A stretch of DNA of 64,000 bases, from assembly GCF_001940245.1 (NCBI RefSeq), contig NZ_MJIG01000004.1, positions 1,178,001-1,242,000 of the forward strand. Reading direction: 5' to 3'. A program made the position numbers and the translations under genes. The number at the start of each line of letters is the position of its first letter. Position 1 is the first letter of the stretch. This document shows, one piece after another, positions 1 through 8,621 of this stretch. The notes beneath the pieces are model-generated. The model saw nothing but the letters and a program-made list of their open reading frames with translations. It ran no database searches and was not told where the DNA came from. Origin of the DNA: Anaerostipes sp. 992a (GTDB lineage Bacteria; Bacillota; Clostridia; Lachnospirales; Lachnospiraceae).

Positions 1-429
1 CATTGGAACATTGCATCCCATCGTGTTATGACGCATCTCAATTCCTGCTTCGATCAGCTCGGATTCGAAGGAAAAGCTGCATCCGATCAGAAAGCTTACC
101 AGGTCATCTCTCCAGAAATCTTCCACGCTGGTGTATTCACCCTTTAATTCTCCTTTTTCATAAACCCGGTACTTTGGAAAATCCGTAGCAATATCGCAGT
201 TCTTTGCAATGTATTTCAGTTCTCTGCTTCCCACATCGCTGACCTCCAGAATTGGACATGGTTTTGGATTTCTCTGTGTGAATAAGAGAAAATCATAGGC
301 TAACTCTTTTGGAAGAATCGCCAGATTGGCCTGAGCATATCCCGCACACATTCCTGAAGTCGGTACAGTAATCTTACCTTCTCGAATCAACTTTCTTACT
401 TCCCAGGGCTTTGCATTTACATAATCCAT
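1..429 (-). CDS. YcsI-family (DUF1445) putative hydro-lyase, 3' end cut by window
   Basis: The ATG is at 429 and 143 codons run in frame off the left edge. The product begins MDYVNAKPWEVRKLIREGKI and has the family stretch SGMCAGYAQANLAILPKE followed by DFLLFTQRNPKPCPILEV, typical of the DUF1445/YcsI putative hydro-lyase family (also linked to D-glutamate cyclase). AAGGAGGAAAG lies just before the start. It is the last visible gene of an operon with pxpB, pxpC, accB and accC. In Bacillus the same neighbourhood (ycsF-ycsI-kipI-kipA) handles 5-oxoproline or related cyclic amides. The exact reaction is not shown by the sequence. Confidence 0.85.
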   Translation of the reverse strand, partial: MDYVNAKPWEVRKLIREGKITVPTSGMCAGYAQANLAILPKELAYDFLLFTQRNPKPCPILEVSDVGSRELKYIAKNCDIATDFPKYRVYEKGELKGEYTSVEDFWRDDLVSFLIGCSFSFESELIEAGIEMRHNTMGCNVPM

Positions 430-444
430 AGACTTTCCTCCTTG

Positions 445-1794
445 CTATTCCTTATAATTCAATAAATCTTCAATAAATCCGGTATCCGCTTCTCCATCGC
501 AAAAGATTGGATTCTTAAAGATCAGATACTGAAAGTTTACATTGGTATCAATCCCTAAAATTACCAGTTCTTCCAGGGCTGTACGCATTTTCCGAATGGC
601 CGCCTTACGGTCTTTGCCATGAACAATCACCTTGGCGATCATAGAATCGTATTCGGATGGAACCTGATATCCCTCATAAATAGCAGTATCCACACGCACG
701 CCATTGCCGCCTGGAAGATGAACATGTTTAATAAGACCAGGACAAGGGATAAAGTTCTTTTCCGGCATCTCTGCATTGATCCGGCACTCAATCGCATGTC
801 CGCGAAGCTCAATATCCTCCTGCTTTACAGAAAGCTCATAGCCCATTGCAGATTCTATCTGCATCTCGATCAGGTCCAGTCCAGTGACCATCTCTGTTAC
901 TGGATGCTCTACCTGAATTCTGGTATTCATCTCCATAAAATAAAACTCTCCAGACTGATCTACAATATATTCAATGGTTCCTGCGCTGCTGTACCCTACG
1001 GTCTTGGCAGCCAGAATCGCCATCTCATTCATTTTCTTTCTTGTTTCATCGTTAATAGCTGGAGAAGGAGATTCTTCGATCATCTTCTGATGATTTCTCT
1101 GTACGGAACAGTCTCTGTCCCCAAGCGCAACCACGTTGCCATGCTTATCTGCCATAATCTGAATCTCTACATGTCTTGGCTTCATGATGCACCGCTCCAT
1201 GTACATGGTATCATCGGCAAATGCATTGACTGACTCTCTCTGTGCCGTATTAAACTGAAATTCAAAATCCTCTTCCGAATGAGAGATTCGCATCCCCTTT
1301 CCTCCGCCTCCAGAAGAAGCCTTGATCATGACTGGGAATCCGATTTCCTTGGCAAACTCCAATGCCTTCTTAGATTCATACACCGGCTCTTTGGTTCCCG
1401 GCACTACAGGAACCCCTGCTTCCATCATGGTCTTTCTGGCCTCAGATTTATTCCCCATACGATCAATAATCTCTGGATCAGGTCCGATAAAATCAATCCC
1501 ATTCTCTATACACATACGCGCAAATGCACTGTTCTCTGATAAAAATCCAAATCCTGGATGAATGGCGTCAGCACCTGTATTCTTGGCCGCCATAATAATC
1601 CGTTCCATATTCAGGTAGCTGTTTTTTACAGGACCTTCCCCGATGCAGACTCTCTGATCTGCCAGCTTTGTGTGAAGGGCATTTTCATCTTCTTTTGAAT
1701 ACACTGCTACGGATAAAATTCCAAGATTCCTCAGCGCACGGATGATACGAACGGCGATTTCTCCACGATTGGCTATTAATACTTTTTGATACAT
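445..1794 (-). CDS. accC: Biotin carboxylase subunit (AccC type)
   Basis: ATP-dependent carboxylation of biotin on a carrier protein; cytosolic ATP-grasp enzyme. The 449 residues match the usual AccC length. Visible motifs are ANRGEIAVRIIRA near the N-terminus, HPGFGFLSEN about residue 80, the glycine-rich ATP loop SSGGGGKGMR about residue 165 and the catalytic MNTRIQVEHPVTE about residue 290. It starts 15 nt after accB with an AGAGGTGG site. No carboxyltransferase AccA/AccD is nearby; the neighbours are PxpB/PxpC, so this AccBC pair may serve a PxpC-linked biotin-dependent reaction rather than fatty acid synthesis. That role is inference. Confidence 0.92.
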   Translation of the reverse strand: MYQKVLIANRGEIAVRIIRALRNLGILSVAVYSKEDENALHTKLADQRVCIGEGPVKNSYLNMERIIMAAKNTGADAIHPGFGFLSENSAFARMCIENGIDFIGPDPEIIDRMGNKSEARKTMMEAGVPVVPGTKEPVYESKKALEFAKEIGFPVMIKASSGGGGKGMRISHSEEDFEFQFNTAQRESVNAFADDTMYMERCIMKPRHVEIQIMADKHGNVVALGDRDCSVQRNHQKMIEESPSPAINDETRKKMNEMAILAAKTVGYSSAGTIEYIVDQSGEFYFMEMNTRIQVEHPVTEMVTGLDLIEMQIESAMGYELSVKQEDIELRGHAIECRINAEMPEKNFIPCPGLIKHVHLPGGNGVRVDTAIYEGYQVPSEYDSMIAKVIVHGKDRKAAIRKMRTALEELVILGIDTNVNFQYLIFKNPIFCDGEADTGFIEDLLNYKE

Positions 1795-1809
1795 ACGATT
1801 CCACCTCTT

Positions 1810-2232
1810 TTACGCCTTAATCTTAAATAATGGCTGTCCGTATTCTACTTTCTGTTCATTGCTTACAAGAATCGCCTCGATCTCCCCGGCATAATCGCTT
1901 TCAATCTCATTCATCAGCTTCATGGCTTCTACAATACATAAGGTCTGTCCCACTTCAACTTTATCGCCAACATTGACAAAGGATGGAGCATCTGGAGATG
2001 GCGCACTATAGAAGGTGCCAACCATTGGGGACAATACATATAATTCATCTTCTGCCTCTTCTTCTGCCACAGGTGCCTCCTGGCTGGAAACAGCGGAAGT
2101 CTGCACTACAACAGCATCTGCTGCGGTCGCTTTTTTCAGTACGATCTTATCGTCTCCTTCCTTTAAGGAAAATTCCACCAAAGAAGAGTCTTCCATCAAT
2201 TCCATCAATTTTTTTACTTTGCTTAAATCCAT
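1810..2232 (-). CDS. accB: Biotin carboxyl carrier protein
   Basis: Carries biotin between the carboxylase and a carboxyltransferase. The 140-aa protein has an acidic, alanine-rich linker (about residues 35-64) and a C-terminal biotinyl domain with [10 protein letters not shown]; Lys105 is the expected biotinylated residue. The ATG overlaps the 3' end of pxpC by 10 nt and a GGAGGTAGAA site sits inside pxpC, so translation is likely coupled. It pairs with accC immediately downstream. Confidence 0.93.
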   Translation of the reverse strand: MDLSKVKKLMELMEDSSLVEFSLKEGDDKIVLKKATAADAVVVQTSAVSSQEAPVAEEEAEDELYVLSPMVGTFYSAPSPDAPSFVNVGDKVEVGQTLCIVEAMKLMNEIESDYAGEIEAILVSNEQKVEYGQPLFKIKA

Positions 2233-3263
2233 GGTTCTACCTCCATTGTTTCTTTCTCTTTATCAAATAATTTTGCTAATCGTTTTGCTGTCAGGCGGGG
2301 ATCTAACACCTCTTTACAAGGATGATGAATCTTATTTCTCATCTCATCGAATTCCTTAATCTCCTGACGATACAATTCCTGTGCTGTTTTTACAGAAACC
2401 GGATAGAAACGAATCTTATTGCCAGGCTTCCTCTGTACAAGCTTCGGAATATCTACGCCAATGACTGTGGCAATCTTTGTGTAGCCTCCGGTTGTCTGCC
2501 TGTCGGCAAGCATAATGATCGGTTTTCCATGGGACGGCACCTGAATCGCCCCAAATGGAATCCCATCCGAAATAATATCTGCGCTTCCCTTGTGAGCAAT
2601 ATGTGGTCCCTCTAATCGATAGCCCATCCGGTCGGCATCTGCTGTTACTGTATATTCTTCTGTAAGAAATGTCTTAATTCCTTTTTTCGTAAAGGCATCC
2701 TCCTGCGGTCCCATGACCACACGAATGTCTACCTCTTCCTTTCCAAAATCGTCCGGCTCCAAATGTCTGGAAAGAAAATACGGCAAATACCGCTTCTTTG
2801 CCCGGAACCAGATCTGGTCATTCTTCTCTATCTTTCTTCCATGAAATCCGCCTACACTGCATTTTGTATTGGTAGAACGGCTTCCCATCACGTTCTTCAC
2901 ATCCAGACGACTGGAAATAGCCAGATAACCCCAGCATCCTGTCTCCGCAAAGCCGATTTCCAGCAGGTCTCCTTTGTGAACATAAACTGCTGCATACATA
3001 TGGATCGGCTTACCATTGAGTTTTGGAGAAAACTTCCCTCCTGTCATCGCAATGATCGTATCGGAAGTAAATCGAATCGTCGGTCCTACCATGGAAAATT
3101 CAATGACTGCTTCATTTTCCGGATTATCCACCAGTAAATTGGCAATCATAAAGGATCGGCGATCCATAACGCCGGATACAGAAAATCCAGATTTCTGATA
3201 TCCAGTACGTCCAAGATCCTGTACCGTAGTGAACAAACCGCTTTTTTCAAATAAAATTCCCAT
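2223..3263 (-). CDS. pxpC: PxpC/KipA-type biotin-dependent carboxyltransferase-domain protein
   Basis: Family: 5-oxoprolinase subunit C (KipA), also homologous to part of urea amidolyase and allophanate hydrolase. The 346-aa length is typical. The family stretch [18 protein letters not shown] is at about residues 240-257, and the N-terminal [16 protein letters not shown] is characteristic. It begins one base after pxpB ends. In other bacteria PxpB and PxpC act with PxpA as an ATP-dependent 5-oxoprolinase; pxpA is not visible and may lie left of the window. Its operon with AccB/AccC agrees with the biotin-dependent naming of this family. Confidence 0.88.
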   Translation of the reverse strand: MGILFEKSGLFTTVQDLGRTGYQKSGFSVSGVMDRRSFMIANLLVDNPENEAVIEFSMVGPTIRFTSDTIIAMTGGKFSPKLNGKPIHMYAAVYVHKGDLLEIGFAETGCWGYLAISSRLDVKNVMGSRSTNTKCSVGGFHGRKIEKNDQIWFRAKKRYLPYFLSRHLEPDDFGKEEVDIRVVMGPQEDAFTKKGIKTFLTEEYTVTADADRMGYRLEGPHIAHKGSADIISDGIPFGAIQVPSHGKPIIMLADRQTTGGYTKIATVIGVDIPKLVQRKPGNKIRFYPVSVKTAQELYRQEIKEFDEMRNKIHHPCKEVLDPRLTAKRLAKLFDKEKETMEVEPWI

Positions 3264-3992
3264 CTATTCACCCTCCTCCAGAATCTGATATTCATATTGT
3301 CCCTGTTCTTCTAACTGTCTGATCTTCTCAAATTCTTCCGGTGTAATCGGAACAAACCTGATATAATCACCTGCCTCATAAAGAATCGGTGGTTCTCTGT
3401 CAGGATCATATGGCCTGATCGGTGTTGTTCCAATCAAACGCCAGCCTCCAGGAGAATCCAATGGATAGATTCCCGTCTGTGCTCCTCCGATCCCCACAGA
3501 GCCGGTTGGAATCCGAATTCTTGGGTTGGACAATCTCGGTGTCTCCAGTCGTGGGTCCATTCCTCCTAAATAAGCAAAGCCGGGAAGGAACCCCAACATA
3601 TAAATCAAATAATTTCTATTAGCATGAAGCTCGATTACTTCTTTTTCTGTCATATTGCCATACTCTGCAACATCCGCAAGGTCAGGACCATATTCTCCTC
3701 CATAACATACTGGAATCTGGAAGATCCGAACCTTCTGTGCATCACCAGCATCATCCACCTTCAGCAATCTCTCAATAATCTCCTTCATCTCATCATATAA
3801 AAGAAATCTAGGATCATAATTAATCAACACTGAACGAAAGGTGGGAATAATATCCGTAATTCCTGTAATCTCTTCTTTCTTCAGTACATTGGTAAAATTT
3901 CGAATTTTTTGGTTAATCTCATCACTGATAACATCACCGAATTCCACATCAACTGCGGAATCTCCACATAAAAGTATTCTGGGATATTTCAT
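3264..3992 (-). CDS. pxpB: PxpB/KipI-type 5-oxoprolinase subunit
   Basis: KipI-like protein of 242 aa (family about 220-250). It contains the conserved segments GFLPGFAYLGGMDPRL and PTGSVGIGGAQTGIYPLDSP. In Bacillus, KipI also inhibits the sporulation kinase KinA, but its general role is as PxpB, the partner of PxpC in 5-oxoproline hydrolysis. The ATG at 3992 has GGAGAGAGGTAACA upstream. It is the first gene of the visible operon, downstream of the cysK terminator. Confidence 0.9.
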   Translation of the reverse strand: MKYPRILLCGDSAVDVEFGDVISDEINQKIRNFTNVLKKEEITGITDIIPTFRSVLINYDPRFLLYDEMKEIIERLLKVDDAGDAQKVRIFQIPVCYGGEYGPDLADVAEYGNMTEKEVIELHANRNYLIYMLGFLPGFAYLGGMDPRLETPRLSNPRIRIPTGSVGIGGAQTGIYPLDSPGGWRLIGTTPIRPYDPDREPPILYEAGDYIRFVPITPEEFEKIRQLEEQGQYEYQILEEGE

Positions 3993-4021
3993 AATTGTTA
4001 CCTCTCTCCATAAGTAAAAGC

Positions 4022-4055
4022 AAAAGGCGTATGATCATAAATGTCACACGCCTTT
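4022..4055 (-). terminator. Rho-independent terminator of cysK
   Basis: AAAGGCGTGTGA and its near-perfect complement TCATACGCCTTT form a hairpin, followed on the minus strand by TTTTGCTTTT. It lies between cysK and pxpB and separates the two units. Confidence 0.7.
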
Positions 4056-4176
4056 GTGAGCTGAACCCTTATTCATAATTCTACAAAAATACTCATAAGT
4101 TTTCAAGAGTTTCTTGATTTTTTTTGAAGTTTTTTAATGTTTTCTTAATATTTTTTGATTGATCACAGTGCCATCC

Positions 4177-5079
4177 TTATAATAAGTTTACACTGAAGTA
4201 ACGTTCTGCACGGTCTGGCAATACTGTTGCAATCACTTTATCCTTACCATATTTTTTGGCCATTTGTTTTGCTGTCCAGATATTGGCTCCAGAAGATGTT
4301 CCACAAAGGATTCCCTGTACTCTGGTCAGTTCTCTGGCAGTTTCAATGGCATCTTCATCGCTTACTTCTACAATATCCGTAATGATAGTCGTATCTAAAA
4401 TTGCAGGAACGAATCCATCTCCAATTCCCTGTATCTGATGAAGTCCTGGCTGTTGCCCCAAAAGAGCAGATACTCCCTTTGGCTCTGCTGCTACAATCTT
4501 GGTATCTGGATTGATTTCCAACAAATATTTTGCAATTCCAGCCATGGTTCCGCCACTTCCCACACCAGAAACAAAAATGTCAATTGGTTTTCCAAGCTGT
4601 TTTACCAATTCTGGAGCAGTGGTCTTATAATGAGCATCCGTATTGGCTGGATTTTCAAACTGCTGCGGTACAAAATAATCTTCGGAAGATGCTGCGATTT
4701 CCTTTGCCTTTTGTACAGAACCATCAATGCTTAATTCTGCTGGAGTCAGCACAAGCTCTGCTCCCAGCCCTCTGATGATCTTCTTGCGTTCTTCACTCAT
4801 GTTCTCAGGCATTACAATGATTACCTTATAGCCCATGCGCACACCACAAAATGCCAGTCCGATTCCAGTATTTCCAGAAGTTGGTTCTATAATGGTCATA
4901 CCCGGTCTTAATTTACCTGCTTTTTGGGCTTCAAGCAACATATTTTTCGCTACACGGTCTTTGATGCTCCCCCCTGGATTTAAAAACTCTGCTTTTGCAT
5001 AAATCTCGCATCCGGTGCTTGGTTTCAGACTGAGCAGAGGCGTATTCCCAATTAAATCTAAAATATTTTCTGTATACAT
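4177..5079 (-). CDS. cysK: Cysteine synthase A (O-acetylserine sulfhydrylase)
   Basis: Makes L-cysteine from O-acetylserine and sulfide; PLP enzyme. The 300 residues fit CysK (about 300-320). PLP lysine is Lys40 in NPGGSIKDRVAKN, and the phosphate/substrate loop PTSGNTGIGLAF follows at residues 66-77. SGVGSGGTMAGIAKYL binds the PLP phosphate. The C-terminus is short (RYFSVNLL), with the usual LPD motif in TVLPDRAERYFS. The start at 5079 is preceded by AGAAGGAGTTTGAAAGG. It is monocistronic and divergent from the DegV gene; a TATAAT lies at 5118-5123 (minus). Confidence 0.95.
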   Translation of the reverse strand: MYTENILDLIGNTPLLSLKPSTGCEIYAKAEFLNPGGSIKDRVAKNMLLEAQKAGKLRPGMTIIEPTSGNTGIGLAFCGVRMGYKVIIVMPENMSEERKKIIRGLGAELVLTPAELSIDGSVQKAKEIAASSEDYFVPQQFENPANTDAHYKTTAPELVKQLGKPIDIFVSGVGSGGTMAGIAKYLLEINPDTKIVAAEPKGVSALLGQQPGLHQIQGIGDGFVPAILDTTIITDIVEVSDEDAIETARELTRVQGILCGTSSGANIWTAKQMAKKYGKDKVIATVLPDRAERYFSVNLL

Positions 5080-5230
5080 CCTTTCAAACTCCTTCTTCTA
5101 TATTATCAGTACCTTTTATTATAACGAATATTTTTATCAATAGAAAGTTATTATTGCAATATTTACAATTTATTTTAGAAATGCTAAAATGAGTTGAATA
5201 TGTGTAATAAAAATGTATGGAGGTATTATT

Positions 5231-6097
5231 TTGAAAAAAGTCGCTATTGTAACGGATAGTAACAGCGGAATTACCCAGAGTATGGCAAAGGATTACGGTG
5301 TTTTTGTACTTCCTATGCCATTTCATATTAATGGAAAAACCTTTTATGAGGACATCACTCTGTCACAGGATGAATTTTATGAATATTTAAAAGGAGATGC
5401 GGATATTTCCACATCTCAACCCTCCCCTGGTGATGTTACTGACCTCTGGGACAAGCTGCTTACATCTTATGATGAAATTATTCATATCCCTATGTCCAGT
5501 GGTTTAAGTGGAAGCTGTCAAACAGCGATGATGCTGGCCGAGGATTATGAGAATAAAGTATGGGTTGTCAACAACCAGAGAATTTCTACTACCATGAAAT
5601 CCTCTGTTCTGGATGCCAAAGCTATGGCAGATAAGGGCCTCTCAGCAGAAGAAATTCATAAGAGGCTGACCGATACGAAATTTGATTCCAGTATCTACAT
5701 TATGCTGGATACTTTAAAATATTTAAAGAAGGGTGGACGAATCACTCCTGCGGCTGCCGCACTGGCAACCTTATTAAAGATCAAGCCGGTCCTTCAGATT
5801 CAAGGCGAGAAACTGGACGCCTTTGCTAAGTGCAGAACCGTGAAAAAGGGCCGTTCTACCATGTTAGATGCCGCAATCAAAGATTCTGCAGAACGTTTCG
5901 GTGGAATTGATAATGTCAGACTGAATGTGGTCCATACAGAAAATCCGGATGCAGCCATAGAATTTAGAAAAGAACTGTCTCAGGCCTTTCCAGTGACCGA
6001 AGAGGATATTCCAATCGATGTCTTATCCTTAAGTGTGGCTTGTCATATCGGACCAGGATGTCTGGCAGTTACTATCGAAAAGAAGATGGAATATTAA
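5231..6097 (+). CDS. DegV family fatty-acid-binding protein
   Basis: DegV/FakB proteins hold a free fatty acid for phosphorylation by the FakA kinase. The 288-aa product has the N-terminal VAIVTDSNSGI and the loop MSSGLSGSCQTA typical of the ligand pocket, then LKYLKKGGRI. I chose the TTG at 5231 because GGAGGT sits at 5219-5224, 6 nt upstream; an in-frame ATG at 5213 lies before this site and would put the RBS inside the gene. It is divergent from cysK. No fakA is in the window. Confidence 0.88.
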   Translation: MKKVAIVTDSNSGITQSMAKDYGVFVLPMPFHINGKTFYEDITLSQDEFYEYLKGDADISTSQPSPGDVTDLWDKLLTSYDEIIHIPMSSGLSGSCQTAMMLAEDYENKVWVVNNQRISTTMKSSVLDAKAMADKGLSAEEIHKRLTDTKFDSSIYIMLDTLKYLKKGGRITPAAAALATLLKIKPVLQIQGEKLDAFAKCRTVKKGRSTMLDAAIKDSAERFGGIDNVRLNVVHTENPDAAIEFRKELSQAFPVTEEDIPIDVLSLSVACHIGPGCLAVTIEKKMEY

Positions 6098-6121
6098 GGT
6101 TTTATTATATTTATATACCAT

Positions 6122-6170
6122 AAAAGGCAATTCTAAGCCTTCTACAAGAATGCTTTCGAATTGCCTTTTT
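6122..6170. terminator. Bidirectional terminator between degV and lysC
   Basis: AAAAGGCAATTC pairs with GAATTGCCTTTT, with runs of A before and T after. It can therefore serve both the plus-strand DegV gene and the minus-strand lysC end, which converge here. Confidence 0.85.
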
Positions 6171-6175
6171 CCGTC

Positions 6176-7387
6176 TTACGCTTCCTGTAAGCCATATGCT
6201 TCATGAACAGCATTCATGGCTTTTTCCATATCGTCTTCATTTACCAGTACGGTAACTCTGATCTCAGAAGTAGAAATCATTCGAATATTGATGTCATGCT
6301 GATATAAAGCCTGGAACATATTAGCAGCTACTCCTGGATGTGCCAGCATTCCTGCACCTACTACAGATACCTTTGCTACTTTTGTTTCCACATCGATTTC
6401 TTTATATTTCGCTCTTGGGAAGTTATTCTTGATTACTTCTACCGTTTCATCTGCAGAATCCTCTGTTACTGTAAAGGAAATATCCTTTGTACCATCTCTA
6501 CCTACAGACTGTAAGATGATATCCACATTAATATTATTTCTTGCTAATAAATTAAATAATTTAAAAGCAATACCTGGTTCATCATGAAGTCCCATAACTG
6601 CGATACGAGCAGCATTTTTATCACCAGCAACACCGCTGACTACCTTTTCTTCCATAGAGGTAGCTTCTTTTACTGTCGTACCTTCTGCAGTATTCAAGCT
6701 AGAACGTACAACCAGCTGTACTCCATGTTTTTTGGCAAGTTCCACAGAACGGTTATGAAGAACACCAGCTCCTAAGGTTGCCAGTTCTAACATTTCATTG
6801 TATGTGATTTCTTTTAATTTACGTGCATCTTTTACCTTACGTGGGTCTGCTGTGTATACACCTTCTACGTCTGTGTAAATCTCACATGCATCTGCACGAA
6901 GTGCTGCTGCCAGAGCAACGGCTGTCGTATCAGAACCTCCACGTCCCAAAGTTGTATAGTTGTTATAATGATCAATTCCCTGGAATCCAGTTACTAAAAC
7001 AATCTTTCTCTGATCCAATTCATGATGGATACGTTCTGTATCAATTCGTTTTAATCTGGCATTTCCATATTTATTGGTAGAATGCATTGCTACCTGAAAT
7101 GCATTTAAAGATACGGCAGGTACTCCAAGTGCATCCATAGCCATAGCCATTAAAGCAACAGAAGTCTGTTCTCCTGTGGTAAACAGCATATCCATTTCTC
7201 TTTTGGATGGATTTGGATTGATATCCTTTGCTTTTGCGATCAATTCATCTGTCATTTTACCCATAGCGGATAATACAACTACAACATCATGTCCTTTTTT
7301 ATAATCTTCAATACATCTTCTTGCCACATTAAAGATTCTTTCTTTATCTCCTACTGATGTTCCACCAAATTTTTTAACGATTAACAT
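6176..7387 (-). CDS. lysC: Aspartate kinase
   Basis: First step of the aspartate family (Lys, Thr, Met). The 403-aa, monofunctional chain starts MLIVKKFGGTSVGD (kinase KxFGGTS motif). It carries FTTGEQTSVALMAMA and GRGGSDTTAVALAAAL in the catalytic domain. Two ACT domains follow from about residue 265 (MGLHDEPGIAFKLFNLLA and VVGAGMLAHPGVAANMFQAL), the usual allosteric sites for lysine or threonine. It is the last gene of the ACT protein-hom-mutase-lysC operon, 15 nt after the mutase gene. The effector cannot be told from sequence. Confidence 0.95.
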   Translation of the reverse strand: MLIVKKFGGTSVGDKERIFNVARRCIEDYKKGHDVVVVLSAMGKMTDELIAKAKDINPNPSKREMDMLFTTGEQTSVALMAMAMDALGVPAVSLNAFQVAMHSTNKYGNARLKRIDTERIHHELDQRKIVLVTGFQGIDHYNNYTTLGRGGSDTTAVALAAALRADACEIYTDVEGVYTADPRKVKDARKLKEITYNEMLELATLGAGVLHNRSVELAKKHGVQLVVRSSLNTAEGTTVKEATSMEEKVVSGVAGDKNAARIAVMGLHDEPGIAFKLFNLLARNNINVDIILQSVGRDGTKDISFTVTEDSADETVEVIKNNFPRAKYKEIDVETKVAKVSVVGAGMLAHPGVAANMFQALYQHDINIRMISTSEIRVTVLVNEDDMEKAMNAVHEAYGLQEA

Positions 7388-7402
7388 TAGTTTTGTATCC
7401 TC

Positions 7403-8602
7403 CTAAATTTCTAATAAGTGATTCATTAATTCATATCCATTTTGTACATAGATTCCAGAAGCCTTACCGGCTGCTTCACTGTATTCTGGCTGTCCAGAAG
7501 CTTCTTTACGGCTATCGAATAAGAGGTATGGAACCGGATTGGAAGAATGTGTACGAATGGCCAGTGGGGTCGGATGGTCTGGCATAACCAGCATACGGTA
7601 ATCCTCTCCCATCTTCTGAAGCTCTTCCTGCATTCTTGCAATGACTTTCTGATCCAGATATTCAATCGCTGTAATCTTGTTCTCCATATTCCCCTGATGT
7701 CCCATTTCATCTGGTGCCTCTACATGAATATAAACAAAATCACTGCCTTCCTTCAATGCCTGGATCGCTGCCATGACCTTACCTTCATAATTGGTATGAA
7801 GACCTCCATTGGCACCTTCCACTTCCATATTGCGCATTCCTGCTCCCACAGCAATTCCTTTTAATAAGTCAACCGCAGATACCATGGCACCCTTTTTGCC
7901 TGTCTTTTCATAAAAACCGCCAAGAGAAGGTTTTGTTCCAGCCCCCCAGAACCATAAGGAATTCGCCTTATTAAGTCCCTTTTTCGCTCTCTCTACATTG
8001 ATTGGATGATCGTTAAGAATTTCATAGCTTTTCTTCATCATATCATAGAGATCCTTTTGCTTTGGAAGATATTGTCCAACGGTCTGTCCTAATACATCAT
8101 GAGGAGGAACCAGGTCCACTACCTGTCCATGCTTCCAGATGGTCAGATGACGATAGGAGGTTCCTGCATAAAACTGATAGGTCTCATTCTGCATCACCGG
8201 CTTAATCGCCTCGATCAGCTGTGCAGCCTCCTCACTGGAGATTTCTCCAGAACTGTGATCCAAAATCTTTTTATCTTCATACTTTTCTTCTTCATCACTT
8301 AAGGTTACAATGTTGCATCTTAGGGAAATATCTGTGTCTTCCATCTCTACTCCGATACTCAACGCTTCTAACGGTGAACGCCCAGAATAGCATGCAGAAG
8401 GATTATATCCCATTACTGCAAGATTTGCAACATCACTTCCCGGATTCATTCCTTCCGGTACTGTATGCACCAGTCCAATTTCAGATACTGGAGCTATTTT
8501 ATCCAACGCAGGTGTATGTGCTGCCTGAATTGGAGTTTTTCCATTTAGTGCTTCAATCGGCTCATCTGCCATTCCATCGCCTAAAACTACTACATATTTC
8601 AT
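7403..8602 (-). CDS. ApgM-family cofactor-independent phosphoglycerate mutase-like protein; probable homoserine kinase
   Basis: The 399-aa protein is of the alkaline-phosphatase-superfamily ApgM type. It has MKYVVVLGDGMADEP at the N-terminus (metal Asp), GMNPGSDVANLAVMGY (phosphorylated Ser region) and late metal ligands in YIHVEAPDEMGHQGN and MPDHPTPLAIRTHSSNP. I start at 8602 because GGGAGGATAGG is placed well before it; the longer frame to 8632 would run into hom. It sits between hom and lysC, and no thrB is visible. ApgM-like proteins in such positions are candidates for a non-orthologous homoserine kinase. Family call is firm, the kinase role is contextual inference. Confidence 0.85.
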   Translation of the reverse strand: MKYVVVLGDGMADEPIEALNGKTPIQAAHTPALDKIAPVSEIGLVHTVPEGMNPGSDVANLAVMGYNPSACYSGRSPLEALSIGVEMEDTDISLRCNIVTLSDEEEKYEDKKILDHSSGEISSEEAAQLIEAIKPVMQNETYQFYAGTSYRHLTIWKHGQVVDLVPPHDVLGQTVGQYLPKQKDLYDMMKKSYEILNDHPINVERAKKGLNKANSLWFWGAGTKPSLGGFYEKTGKKGAMVSAVDLLKGIAVGAGMRNMEVEGANGGLHTNYEGKVMAAIQALKEGSDFVYIHVEAPDEMGHQGNMENKITAIEYLDQKVIARMQEELQKMGEDYRMLVMPDHPTPLAIRTHSSNPVPYLLFDSRKEASGQPEYSEAAGKASGIYVQNGYELMNHLLEI

Positions 8603-8621
8603 AATCCTATCCTCCCTGGAA

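Noticed and set aside
619-1233. 204-codon plus-strand frame antisense to accC
   Set aside because: accC is clearly coding on the other strand; the antisense frame has no start signal or known domain.
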